A stretch of DNA of 44,120 bases, taken from NCBI GenBank assembly GCA_001970955.1, contig MPUH01000592.1, positions 1 through 44,120 on the forward strand, given 5' to 3'. Position numbers and translations under genes: made by a program. The number at the start of each line of letters is the position of its first letter. The first letter of the stretch is position 1. The DNA comes from Stentor coeruleus (Eukaryota > Ciliophora > Heterotrichea > Heterotrichida > Stentoridae). Positions 18,920 to 27,866 of this stretch are shown here, in pieces. Below the pieces are notes generated by a model. It was not told the origin of the DNA, did not search any database, and was given only the letters and a program-made list of their open reading frames with translations.

Positions 18920-19967
18920 AAAAATTCAAAAAAAAGCCCTAAAAAATCCATTGAGTATGAGAAAAGGATTCTTTCAAAAATCGACAAAAATAAACATTTT
19001 AAATATAAGTTGGAAAATAAAGAATGCGAAATAAAGGATCTAAAATATGAAATAGGAAAATCAAATATAGAAAAATCAAATTTAGAACAAGCGATTATAA
19101 AAGAAAAGCTTGAAAAAGAAGCAATATCTAAAGAAAGCAAGATACAATATGAAAAAAAATTATCGGCATATCAACAAGAACAATCTCTTAATGAAAAAGA
19201 AAAAAATAGAGCTGTAAATAAAGCAAATATAACCACCCAAAATCAAAAAGTGTTGATTGACAAGATAAACGTTCTAGAAAAAAATAATTCTGAATTAACA
19301 GATTCAGTAAATAAGCTATTAAATGAAAAAAATCAATGGAAAAGTACAGAAAAAAATAATTCAAACTTATGCTGGAAAATGAGACTGAGAGAAATAATAA
19401 AAATTTAGAAGAAATCAATAAATTAAATGAAATTATAAAAACACTAAACCAGACTATTACTGATAATGAATCAACTATAAAACAAATGAAACTTGAAATA
19501 CAAAATACTAAAGAAAATTATGAAAAAATCATTAGTGAAAAAGAATCATTCATATGTGAAGAACTGAAAAAAACTATTTACAAGAATGCTAGACCAAGCA
19601 AATCTAATGAAAGGGAAAATATAAAACAGTCTTCTCAAAAAATCTATCTTTTTAAAAGTGAATCAAGAGATAAAAAAAAGTTCAAAAAAAATAACTAAGT
19701 ATAAATTTTAATGTCTTCATCGAAAAAATGTAGAATTAGAATTGCTACAGTATTTTTATTTTACTTATAAAAGTAAGGAGCTCTTCATTTCCCTTCATTG
19801 ATCCACTTGTTGAAATTTTTTCTTCTATTGAGTTCCAATTAATAAATATAAACATATAAAGAAAAACATCTATAAAATATAATATATAAAATACCACCCT
19901 CAAACCCAATCATAAATCCCATCATAAAACTTTTAATTAAATACCAAATTTCTCCATTATAACAGTT

Positions 19968-20693
19968 ATGGAAGGACCACCCAGAGAAACCTTAGTAAAT
20001 TACGACCCACCAATCGAAGTATCAGCTGATTTTATACCCTTAAAAAAGAAAAACCTCGGGCCAGCAGGTAAAAAAAAAGGAACTTTACCTCCTATGGAAA
20101 GTAAACCATCCACCGAAGAGTATCTAAATTCAATACTCCCTCCACGTGAATGGACCCAAGAAGAAAAAAGATACATTCAATACGTTTCAAATCAATCAGC
20201 ATCTCGTCAAGACGTTATAACCCTAAAAGAAAAATTAGATCAAAAACTCATGGAACGTCAAGCAAGAGATTCAGGAATTTGTCCAGTAAGAGAAGAATTA
20301 TATTCACAATGTTTTGATGAAATTATAAGACATGTTACAATAAAATGTGCTGAAAGAGGATTATTACTTATGAGAGTTAGAGATGAAATCAAAATGACAA
20401 TTGCCGCATATCAAACTTTATATCAGAGTTCCGTAACTTTTGGGACTAGGAAACAATTACAAGCTGAAGAAGGGAAAGCTGAGATGCAAGAAAAAAAAGA
20501 TGAATTGGAGAAGAAGAAAACCAGGCTTGAAAACCAAAAAGCTGAAATGCTGAATAAAAAAGATGCTTTATTAAGGAAATACGAAGAGAAAAGAGCTGCT
20601 GATGAAGCGAAAAGGAAAGTTGAATTGGATTTCTTAGAGTATCAAGGAAAGCATCTCGGTAATTTTTTGGCTAATTTAGAAAAAACAGGATAG
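19968..20693 (+). CDS. DNALI1: Axonemal dynein light intermediate chain p28 (DNALI1)
   Basis: A 241-aa protein matching the inner-arm dynein subunit p28 along its length. Diagnostic stretches are LNSILPPREWTQEE, the block QARDSGICPVREELYSQC continuing into FDEIIRHVTIKCAERGLLL, and RVRDEIKMTIAAYQTLYQSS. A C-terminal coiled coil runs from about residue 165 to the end. p28 binds actin-containing single-headed inner-arm dyneins and is needed for their assembly in ciliary axonemes. Length is close to the human and Chlamydomonas proteins and no intron is needed. About 90 nt upstream are rich in C and A and poor in G. The stop TAG is 68 nt from the convergent RING-CH/FHA gene. Confidence 0.96.
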   Translation: MEGPPRETLVNYDPPIEVSADFIPLKKKNLGPAGKKKGTLPPMESKPSTEEYLNSILPPREWTQEEKRYIQYVSNQSASRQDVITLKEKLDQKLMERQARDSGICPVREELYSQCFDEIIRHVTIKCAERGLLLMRVRDEIKMTIAAYQTLYQSSVTFGTRKQLQAEEGKAEMQEKKDELEKKKTRLENQKAEMLNKKDALLRKYEEKRAADEAKRKVELDFLEYQGKHLGNFLANLEKTG

Positions 20694-20761
20694 TTTTAAA
20701 AATAGTAATATTCAAAAACTTTAAAAACATAAACCCCGACTATCCTATTTTAACTCCTTGG

Positions 20762-22144
20762 TTACATATTATAACTAAAAGCATTAGACTTTTCAGCTGA
20801 TATATCAAGTATCTCATGTCTAAAACTCTGTTCCGCAATCTCAACTTCCTCAATCAAATTAGCACAAGATGCTTCTTCATCATATGAACTATTAAATCCT
20901 AATTGATTATACTCATATAACAAATTAGGATGTTCCCTATATTTCTCAATCTGAATATATTGTTTACTTAAAGCTATCCCAGTATTAATTGGATACAATT
21001 GGAAATCATCATACTGATAATCAAAAGGTGAAACGGTATAATTAAAACAAGAACAAAACATTGACCAAGGCTTGTTAATACTAACTTTACTTAAACTTCT
21101 TCCACTTTGAAACCAATACTCATCATATTGAGATAAAGCTACAGGTCTTTTAATTTGAATCAAAGTACCGAATTTACTATTATGATCTTCTAAATAAAAA
21201 TGATCCCCAACCATAACAATTTGTGCATGTATTCTAGATACTGAGATATCAGAAACTCTTAATTCACAATCATGTCCCCTACCAAGTTTTAAAGTATTTT
21301 TGTTATAGAAAGACAATACATGTAAACCTTTATTAGAGTTTTTATCTTTACATAAACTTTCAAGTATCAGATATCTTTCAGAAGGTTTTGGGATTTCTAT
21401 AAGTTCGACAATATTCCCAGAAATATTGAATTTATGAGGATAAGTTTTTTTACATAAATCACAACTCATGGTTTTCCATGAAAAAGATAAGGCGGACTCA
21501 CTACTTCTGGTGTTTATTTTGGATTTTAGGCACATTTGCAAACAGGATAAATGGATGTACTTCATTGTTCCTGCGCATTTACAAGGGGAGATTAAAGGGT
21601 TATCATTTACATATACTTCACTTAAACAGATTCTACATGGAAGCTTAAAGCTTATTTCCCCTTCTTCTGAAGATTCTGTATTGATTCTTAAGTTTAAGAT
21701 ATCAGCGAGTTTAAAGTTTTCTATACGCTTACAGTTGCTTGGTCCATGCATTTCTTTGATTCGGAATTTCATACGTCCAAGTCTTATAACATCACCTTCA
21801 CATAAACGGTAGCCTTTTGTTGAATTAGAAAAGCCCCTAACTGCAAGCCATAATTTTTCAAATTTGGAACGATCTGGTCTTTTATTAGGTTGATAGACGA
21901 TTGGGTTTATGATATAATGACCGTTTTCAAGCTTTTGTATTTTAAATAGTTTTTTGCTATCGTTGAGATCTTCTTTTGGACGGGATCCGCTTGGGAAGAC
22001 TTCATTGTCTTTACGTAATAGAGTACAACTTGTCCCGATAACAAGGGTTTTTCGGTAGACTTTAGAGGACTCGTAATCGAACAAACCATATGAATCTCGT
22101 GGCCACACGAAAATATCAAGATCTACACTCACAGGTTTTTGCAT
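20762..22144 (-). CDS. RING-CH (MARCH-type) protein with FHA domain(s)
   Basis: A 460-aa protein. A central RING-CH (C4HC3) finger has C170, C173, C188, C190, H198, C201, C228 and C231. A C-terminal FHA domain at about 280-350 shows GRG (288-290), SRIH (303-306) and NSKFGT (322-327), the phosphothreonine-binding pattern. The N-terminal 140 residues (VIGTSC... to EGDVIRLGRMKFRIK) look like a second, split FHA-like fold. RING-CH proteins are E3 ubiquitin ligases, so FHA domains could direct it to phosphorylated targets; that link is inference. No membrane helices are seen, unlike most MARCH proteins. It is divergent from another RING-CH gene, 78 nt away. Stop TAA. Confidence 0.85.
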   Translation of the reverse strand: MQKPVSVDLDIFVWPRDSYGLFDYESSKVYRKTLVIGTSCTLLRKDNEVFPSGSRPKEDLNDSKKLFKIQKLENGHYIINPIVYQPNKRPDRSKFEKLWLAVRGFSNSTKGYRLCEGDVIRLGRMKFRIKEMHGPSNCKRIENFKLADILNLRINTESSEEGEISFKLPCRICLSEVYVNDNPLISPCKCAGTMKYIHLSCLQMCLKSKINTRSSESALSFSWKTMSCDLCKKTYPHKFNISGNIVELIEIPKPSERYLILESLCKDKNSNKGLHVLSFYNKNTLKLGRGHDCELRVSDISVSRIHAQIVMVGDHFYLEDHNSKFGTLIQIKRPVALSQYDEYWFQSGRSLSKVSINKPWSMFCSCFNYTVSPFDYQYDDFQLYPINTGIALSKQYIQIEKYREHPNLLYEYNQLGFNSSYDEEASCANLIEEVEIAEQSFRHEILDISAEKSNAFSYNM

Positions 22145-22222
22145 TTATTTAAGTTAAAGTTATTAAAAACCCTATGAGCATTATCCATAAAATAGTATAC
22201 CCATAATCTTAATACAAAAATA
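22145..22222. promoter_or_regulatory. Shared divergent promoter region of two RING-CH genes
   Basis: Only 78 nt separate the start codons of the head-to-head genes 20762-22144 and 22223-23110. It is AT-rich with no obvious long motif. The short gap makes shared control likely, but this is inferred from spacing alone. Confidence 0.5.
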
Positions 22223-23110
22223 ATGGAACAATGCCGATTCTGCTTAGAACAGGAAGACCCAAAAAAACTTATATCCCCTTGCAATTGTACAGGAAGCCAA
22301 AAATATATCCACCAAGTCTGTTTAAACAAATGGCAAGAAACCATGATGAAAAACGTATTTACGTATCCTGAGACTTTTTCCCTCTCCCAAGTTTCTAAAT
22401 GCGGGGTATGTAAATCAAAATATATCGCAAAGCCATACAGCAAATACTGGAAATGGATTAAATTCTTTACACCTTTTATGTCAATAGTTCAACAATATTC
22501 ATATAGCATAATTCTTTTCCTTATTATCCTCGCATTGTTTTCAGGATTGATTCTAATAACTTTTCTGACTAATCTTTTATGTATCCTCATTATATGTGTT
22601 GCTATTTGTTACTGGAAAGGTATCAGACCAAGGATTTTTGCTACAATAGATGGAATTAGACTTGGATTTATAAGAGTTGGTAATCCAGTAGCAGAAATAA
22701 TGTCAGGGATGATAATATCAGCAACTTCAGCAATTACTCAAGGAATATTTGTGAATTCTAGAATACTTATAACAAATTATAGCCCTGAAACTGGTGCTGT
22801 TGGGTTTATTTTAAATAGAAGAGTTCGTATAGTATATTTAGGTATAGAAGGGAATTTAGTTTATGGTATTGGAGGTCCTGTATCACCTAATTCTCAGCAT
22901 ATAATTCATAATATGGATAATTTGCCTCAGAGTGCTCGTGTTGCTGATGGGATTTATATTGGAGGTGTACTTAACCAAATAAACCATGAAGCTAAATGCA
23001 TGCATTTTCTTGGGTATAGCGGATGGGCACCTTATCAATTAGATGGAGAAATTCGAGCAGGGGTTTGGCAAATTGTTGGTGTAGCCACTCCTGATGATGT
23101 TTTCATATAA
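22223..23110 (+). CDS. RING-CH finger fused to a membrane segment and an AlgH/UPF0301 (YqgE) domain
   Basis: A 295-aa protein with three parts. Residues 4-63 form a RING-CH finger (C4, C7, C20, C22, H30, C33, C60, C63, with the typical W37). Residues about 88-135 are two hydrophobic helices. Residues about 165-293 resemble the UPF0301/YqgE/AlgH domain: ILITNYSPETGAVGFILNRR, a GIGGPVSPNSQHIIHN element (family pattern GGPVxxxxxHxLH), GIYIGGVLNQI and FLGYSGWAPYQLDGEIRAGVW (family pattern GYAGWxxGQLExE). These fit strand for strand. The AlgH family is of unclear function in bacteria and plants. The RING-CH half suggests a membrane-anchored E3 ligase. The ATG is clear and the stop is TAA. Confidence 0.83.
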   Translation: MEQCRFCLEQEDPKKLISPCNCTGSQKYIHQVCLNKWQETMMKNVFTYPETFSLSQVSKCGVCKSKYIAKPYSKYWKWIKFFTPFMSIVQQYSYSIILFLIILALFSGLILITFLTNLLCILIICVAICYWKGIRPRIFATIDGIRLGFIRVGNPVAEIMSGMIISATSAITQGIFVNSRILITNYSPETGAVGFILNRRVRIVYLGIEGNLVYGIGGPVSPNSQHIIHNMDNLPQSARVADGIYIGGVLNQINHEAKCMHFLGYSGWAPYQLDGEIRAGVWQIVGVATPDDVFI

Positions 23111-23697
23111 TTAGTTTTACTTATAGGTTGATTTTATTAAATTTTTTTGTAGATTTAGTTAAGAAAAAAAGAGTGTATATGTTAGGGTTTTTGATAAGTT
23201 GGTTATAAACTTAGAAGTTTAAATATTTAAGGGTACTTTAAATGTGTAAGGACATCATTAATAAATATAAAAAAAAAATAGTAATATGCAAATTGGATAG
23301 GATTAGTTAAATATAGTTAATAGCAATTGATTTAAACTATTTTCAAATGCTTGGCAGTGATGTAAAATTTTTATTTTACAGAATTAAGATAAGCTATTCA
23401 AATTCAAGTTGTTTTTCAAAGGTATTAATCAAAAAACATCAAAATCAAATAATTTAAAGCTTTTCACAAAAATAATTTTTTTAAATCCCTTTATGCTTAA
23501 ATATCTCAAGGAAAATTTTCAATAATCTACTCGAAATTATTTGTTAATTTTTTGTTAGCTCAAATAAAAGATTTAAGATAAACTCAAATTTTTGTCAAAC
23601 ATTTAGTTATTTGTCAGTAAAAATTTTAACTTGAGGAATACAGAATAATTATCTTTAAAGCCTTAAATTAGTTTTAAATTGCTTAAAAACTTTCAAA
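23111..23697. other. Intergenic, no gene seen
   Basis: About 590 nt, strongly AT-rich, with homopolymer A and T runs. No supported ORF or structured RNA. Confidence 0.6.
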
Positions 23698-23883
23698 TTA
23701 ATCAGATGCTTCCAAACAAGAACGTACTTCTAAAATTGTTTTCAGACTACTTTTATATCGTTTGACACAGACTTTTCTTGGAACTAGTTGCTTGTATATT
23801 TTTGATTCTTCTTTGATATTAGGATTTCCTTCTTGTAATGTTTCACCTGTGTTTTTTCTTTTAATGCTTAGCCCACAACCCAT
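23698..23883 (-). CDS. Small protein with putative N-myristoylation/palmitoylation signal
   Basis: A 61-aa ORF beginning MGCGLSIK. Gly2 with Ser6 and a basic residue at 8 fits the N-myristoyltransferase consensus, and Cys3 is a typical palmitoylation partner, so the product may be a dually acylated membrane-bound peptide. The rest is basic and polar with no domain (KVCVKRYKSSLKTILEVRSC). The start follows TATAAA directly, as in neighbouring real genes. It stands alone in about 1.4 kb of otherwise empty DNA. Such a short ORF could arise by chance; the acylation signature and start context are the only support. Confidence 0.5.
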   Translation of the reverse strand: MGCGLSIKRKNTGETLQEGNPNIKEESKIYKQLVPRKVCVKRYKSSLKTILEVRSCLEASD

Positions 23884-24493
23884 TTTATATGGGCAATAAA
23901 TACATGAATTCTGTAGTTTAATAAGTTATTTAACATTTCATATAAATAATGTTTATTAAAGTATGTGATTTTTACTTGTTTTCTAATGTAAAGAGGGTTT
24001 ATAAAATATTTTTATTTTAAGAATAATCTACTTGTGATTTTATTGTTTTTGGGAAGCAATTATACTGTTCGTGATAAATTCCTGGAATTAATGTTGCTCA
24101 AAAATACATAATTTTGTTTTTTATGATCTTATTCAATATATAAAAATGTTTATGAAATCTTAAGTTTTATATTCCCGTTAGTATGGCTAAATTCACAAAT
24201 CATCCTTTTCGTATAAAACTTTTTAATTCAGGCTCTAGTCTTAATGTAAAAAATATATCATGTCTATTACTTCAAGTTAGCAATTCTTATGAAAAATAGT
24301 TTTATAAAATTCTATTAACTATAATTCACTAGAGCGTATTAAATAATCTTAATCTTAATGACTATAATCCAAAACAAAAATCATAAAAAAAAAAAAAATC
24401 AAAAACTTCTCATAAAAAATCTTCCTATAAATCAATCTTCCAACTAAAAATCCATTTTTCTTCCTAAAATTATCAACTTATTTTTCTTAACAT
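23884..24493. other. Intergenic, no gene seen
   Basis: About 610 nt of AT-rich sequence with a run of about 12 A near 24386. No ORF or RNA gene that I can support. Confidence 0.6.
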
Positions 24494-25375
24494 TTAAACA
24501 TCAACACTCTCCGGTTTGACCTTTGGCTTACAGCACTTAGCAGCTATCATTTTTCCAAGCATGACAAACAAGTCAATCTTAGCTTTAAAAGTTAGCAAAC
24601 TCGCAAATAACCCAGTCTGGAATGTATCATCCTCTTCCTTTTCTTCAAGTTCTTTAATAATCGAACTGACCTTAAATATCAAAAACCACTCATATCCGCA
24701 AACAAGTAAAGTGCAAGCAGTAAGCCACAATCTAACACTAGAAATAGTAAAAAAGAAAATAATAAACATCGAAGCTGTTGTAAGCAAAGCCATCATAAGC
24801 CCAGAACTAGCTTTATATTTATCTTTTAAACATTTAGCCATAAGTGCAGCCATGAACAAAGAAACAATAATCATACTAACTTCTAATAAAAACACTTTTG
24901 TCGATATAGGCATAGCCATAAAACATAATACAATACCTTCACATACAGCTAAAATAAAACACATAAGGAAAGATGAGGAACTTTTTCTAAAATGTTTCGG
25001 AAACCGTACTATAAGACAATATGAGCCACAGTAAATGCATCCAACAAACATAAGCACCCAGATGAGAATTAATGTGAGAATGAATGAAAAAAAGAATAAA
25101 AGGAATAAAAGGAAAAAGCTGACTAGTAGTTGCATACATAATAATAGAAGTACTGTTGCATGGAGATTTAGTTTGTATTTTGCAAAGCCTTTTTTCATTT
25201 TTTCACGGATACCTTTTACATGAGAGTTTGATTTTTCATCAAATTTAGAGAGATTTTCTTCAACTTTGGACTCAAGAGCTTTTTTTCCAGTATCTTTCGC
25301 TTGACCTTCGATTTCTTTGCTAAATTGTTCTATGAGTTTGTCTTCAAAGCCCTTGCTCAGATTCTTTGATGCCAT
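24494..25375 (-). CDS. Seven-helix membrane protein, probably TMBIM/Bax inhibitor-1 superfamily
   Basis: A 293-aa protein. Residues 1-70 are charged and hydrophilic (two Lys/Glu-rich helices). Seven hydrophobic helices run from about residue 72 to 240, then a short acidic loop (ELEEKEEDDT) and a final hydrophobic segment near 259-278. The order P-K-H-F-R-K then FLMCFILAVCEGI, a stretch resembling the second helix of TMBIM proteins, and the last segment (LLTFKAKIDLFVML) resembling their LYLDIINLF end suggest a Ca2+-leak/cell-death-inhibitor family member in ER or Golgi membranes. Sequence similarity is faint, and an unrelated polytopic protein is possible. The ATG follows TTATAATAA directly. 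Stop TAA. Confidence 0.5.
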   Translation of the reverse strand: MASKNLSKGFEDKLIEQFSKEIEGQAKDTGKKALESKVEENLSKFDEKSNSHVKGIREKMKKGFAKYKLNLHATVLLLLCMQLLVSFFLLFLLFFFSFILTLILIWVLMFVGCIYCGSYCLIVRFPKHFRKSSSSFLMCFILAVCEGIVLCFMAMPISTKVFLLEVSMIIVSLFMAALMAKCLKDKYKASSGLMMALLTTASMFIIFFFTISSVRLWLTACTLLVCGYEWFLIFKVSSIIKELEEKEEDDTFQTGLFASLLTFKAKIDLFVMLGKMIAAKCCKPKVKPESVDV

Positions 25376-25838
25376 TTATTATAAGATGATTTTAAGTTAA
25401 AATGAGGGTTATGATGATTTCGGAATTTTAACAAAAGAAGACTATTGATAGATGAAAGTATAAAGAGTATAAGTATTATATAATTTGTAATATGATAAGG
25501 CTGATATTGGCATTTTATGATATTATTAAAAGTCTATTTATGGTGTTTATATAAAAATGCTTTAATAGGTTTAGAATTTTATATATTATGAAAGAATTTA
25601 GATTTTTTTGTATGATTTTATTAGCTTTTGTAGTAAAATTTTAACGGTTAAATCCCTATGTGGAAATAATAGAATATATTAAGAAAGTTAAAAAGCATAA
25701 CAGAATTTATATGAAAATTTCATAATGAATTATATATGAATAAATAAGTAGAATTATTGTTGATATTGAATATATGATGTTTAAGATATAATCATTGTTG
25801 ATATATTTCTATTATTGAAAATTTCAATTGTATAATAA
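25376..25838. other. Divergent intergenic region
   Basis: About 460 nt between divergent genes, AT-rich. The left half is G-over-C on the plus strand, facing the minus-strand gene. The plus-strand gene start is preceded by GTATAATAA. No ORF seen. Confidence 0.55.
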
Positions 25839-26936
25839 ATGGATTTTAGTCGAAGTCCTACAAGTAAAAATCTTTTGGCACCACCTAGTCAGGATTTTAA
25901 ATATATTGGATTTCAAACATCCCTACAAAAAGTAATCCCCAAATAGTACAAAAAACGTCTACAAAGTCAGTTTGAGTTAAAATCTCTAGAAAGTCTAGCC
26001 TCTTCAGACAGGACAAACCCAAGAAACTTCAAATCTCCAACTTTAAAAAAAAATTATAGTCCTCCAGCACCAAAGGTTTCTAAAGCCCCACATACTAAAG
26101 GGAACAAATTCCGCGAACTATCTCAAAAAACTCTTGATAACGATAATTTTTCTAAAACATGTCTAGAAATGAGACAAGACACAAAAGAATCAACCAAGCT
26201 TTATAAAACCAAAAGTAAACCAAAATGCAATAAAGATCTTATATTATCCCTTGATTGTTGTCGTAAGGAAATCAATTGGTTTAAAACCCAAATATCGAAA
26301 CTACACAATTCATCAGCTAAAACTTTAAGTAAAAAACAGACTATTGATATATCAGAAAAAGATATATCTTTAAGACTTAAAAAGCAAAAATCATTATTAT
26401 TAAAGAAACACAAAGCTGAAATCGAACAACAACGTGATGAACTTATAAAATCTTTCCGTGTAGATTTTGATTCATTTCATAACAAAATTATAAACAAGCT
26501 AAAAGTTGAGAAAAAAAAGTTTTCTGAGTTAAAAGAAAAGAAATTACAAGAAAAAATCGATGAAGAAGTGTCTAGTGTTATAAGAGAAAACGATAAAAAA
26601 ATAATGATAAAAGTGTGTCAAGCAAAAAGTGCTTATGATAGGCAGTTGAAAAGGGCAGAAGATGAGAATTTTGAGTTAAAAAAACAGATTGATTCGTTAA
26701 AAAGGCTTTTAGAAGATTCAAAGACAAAATACGAAATTTTTCAATATGATGATAAAGGGAACAATAAGAATTTTGCTGAACTTAAAAGCATGTACGAAGA
26801 TTTACGTAGGGAATACTTGAATGCTGATATGGTTGATAATAGTTTATGTGAAAAGTGCAAAGCATTTGAAAAAGCTGATGAAGAGATTAGTAATAAAATA
26901 GGAGCTTTGAAGGAGTATATTAATTATGCTGAATAG
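25839..26936 (+). CDS. Coiled-coil protein of unknown function
   Basis: A 360-aa protein once a 15-nt intron (25932-25946) is removed; the intron ends in an in-frame TAG that would stop translation after about 36 codons. The N-terminal 110 residues are Ser/Pro/Lys-rich and look disordered (RSPTSKNLLAPPSQDF, NYSPPAPKVSKAPHTK). From about residue 135 to 330 the sequence is strongly helical and charged (KQKSLLLKKHKAEIEQQRDE), a long coiled coil. A CEKC pair lies near the C-terminus. No family recognised. It ends 25 nt from the convergent gene 26962-27866. The start is set by TATAATAA touching the ATG. Stop TAG. Confidence 0.8.
25932..25946 (+). other. 15-nt spliceosomal intron
   Basis: GTAATCCCCAAATAG, between codons (SLQK then YKKRLQ). 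Without removal the gene would end at an in-frame TAG. Confidence 0.9.
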
Positions 26937-26961
26937 TTATTTTATTAATATAAATAAGTTT

Positions 26962-27866
26962 TTACTTTCGGCTTTTAGAATTGCTTTTAGATTTTTCTTC
27001 TTTGATTTTCTCTTGTTCTTCTTTAAATTTGTTTAATTCTTCTCGGTTTTTGTTGTTTTCTTCTTCTAGTTTGGCGATTGAGTTTAGAAGCTTATTTTTT
27101 CTTTTCAACTGTATGCTTTTATGGTTAATTGGGTTTAATTTTTTCATCTCAGCGAAAATGATTTTATTTCTTGGGTTTTTGATTTTTTCTTCTTCATCTA
27201 ATAAATCAATCCTTTTTATTTTCCTGTCAGTGAGGATTTTCTTAGACTTTTTTATAACTTTTGGAGGTGAAATGCTTTTAGACTTTATAGCGTATATGTC
27301 TTGCAAAATTGTTTCTTCAGGGCTTATTTCCATTTCACAACTTGACCTTTTATTATTAAACCTTTTCAATTCAGTTGGCAGTTCCTTTAGCGGTGCTCCA
27401 AAGCCTCTTTTATTAGCAGCGAAAAATTTAAAAGCTTCTTGATTGTTTACATCCATATCAGTAATAGGTTCTTTGCTATCACATATAACTAATTTTGATA
27501 ATCTTTTAGCTTTGAAATTTATTTGACTTTCACATATTTTCCTAAATTTTTCATGGATTTCTTGTGATACATTGTAAAACTTGTTCTTTACTGGGTTTTG
27601 TTTTTCTTTAATTATCTTTTNTTCCTAAATTTTTCATGGATTTCTTGTGATACATTGTAAAACTTGTTCTTTACTGGGTTTTGTTTTTCTTTAATTATCT
27701 TTTCTATATTCTTCCAGCCTGTTTTTTGAGTAACGAACTGCTTGGATATTTTTGAGGCATTATGAATTATATCTCTTTTAGTCTTTGTGCATTCATTAAT
27801 TATATTGTTGATTTCTGTCTCTTTAAGTCTTATAGCTGAATCACTGTAGGTTTTTTTGTGAGACAT
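26962..27866 (-). CDS. Lys-rich helical protein of unknown function
   Basis: A 273-aa protein after dropping one copy of an 83-nt duplication at N 27621; this joins two ORFs with no stop between them (EKFRKICESQINFKAKRL). The N-terminal third is helical and polar (MSHKKTYSDSAIRLKETE). The middle is Lys/Pro/Ser-rich. The last 50 residues are a highly charged coiled coil ending KSKSNSKSRK. The composition is typical of ciliate cytoskeletal or nuclear proteins, but no domain is recognisable. The ATG at 27866 is the first in the frame. It converges on 25839-26936. Stop TAA. Confidence 0.72.
27539..27704. repeat. About 82-nt direct repeat flanking N 27621
   Basis: 27539-27620 recurs after the N from 27622 within the gene 26962-27866; removing 83 nt restores one frame. 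Confidence 0.86.

Larger units (their letters stand above)
18664..19698 (+). pseudogene. Long coiled-coil protein paralogue, frameshifted (unit B)
   Basis: Paralogue of 16111-17316 with the same start context (TTATAATAAA before ATG), the same 15-nt intron (18905-18919) and the same coiled-coil body. Three things differ. An exact 51-nt duplication flanks N 18820, an assembly artefact. A net +2 (or -1) change in the A-rich stretch near 19349-19365 puts the distal part (from MLENETERNNKNLEE) in another frame. The end is shorter, with one NQTITDNESTIKQMK module instead of two. The frameshift lies next to a run of seven A, so a sequencing error is possible. As written, the protein stops at 19408. 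Confidence 0.7.
17850..19775. repeat. Tandem duplication, unit B
   Basis: Diverged second copy of unit A (15104-17395), lacking about 190 nt found there. Homology covers the upstream spacer, the decayed first ORF, the second gene with its intron and about 75 nt of 3' flank. Confidence 0.85.

Noticed and set aside
24516..25034. 172-aa plus-strand ORF
   Set aside because: Antisense shadow of the TMBIM-like gene; no motif, and composition mirrors the hydrophobic gene opposite.
26981..27442. 153-aa plus-strand ORF, very hydrophobic
   Set aside because: Antisense of a Lys/Glu-rich coiled-coil gene, which always gives Phe/Leu/Ser-rich shadow ORFs. The minus-strand frame extends across the N-junction and is the better gene.
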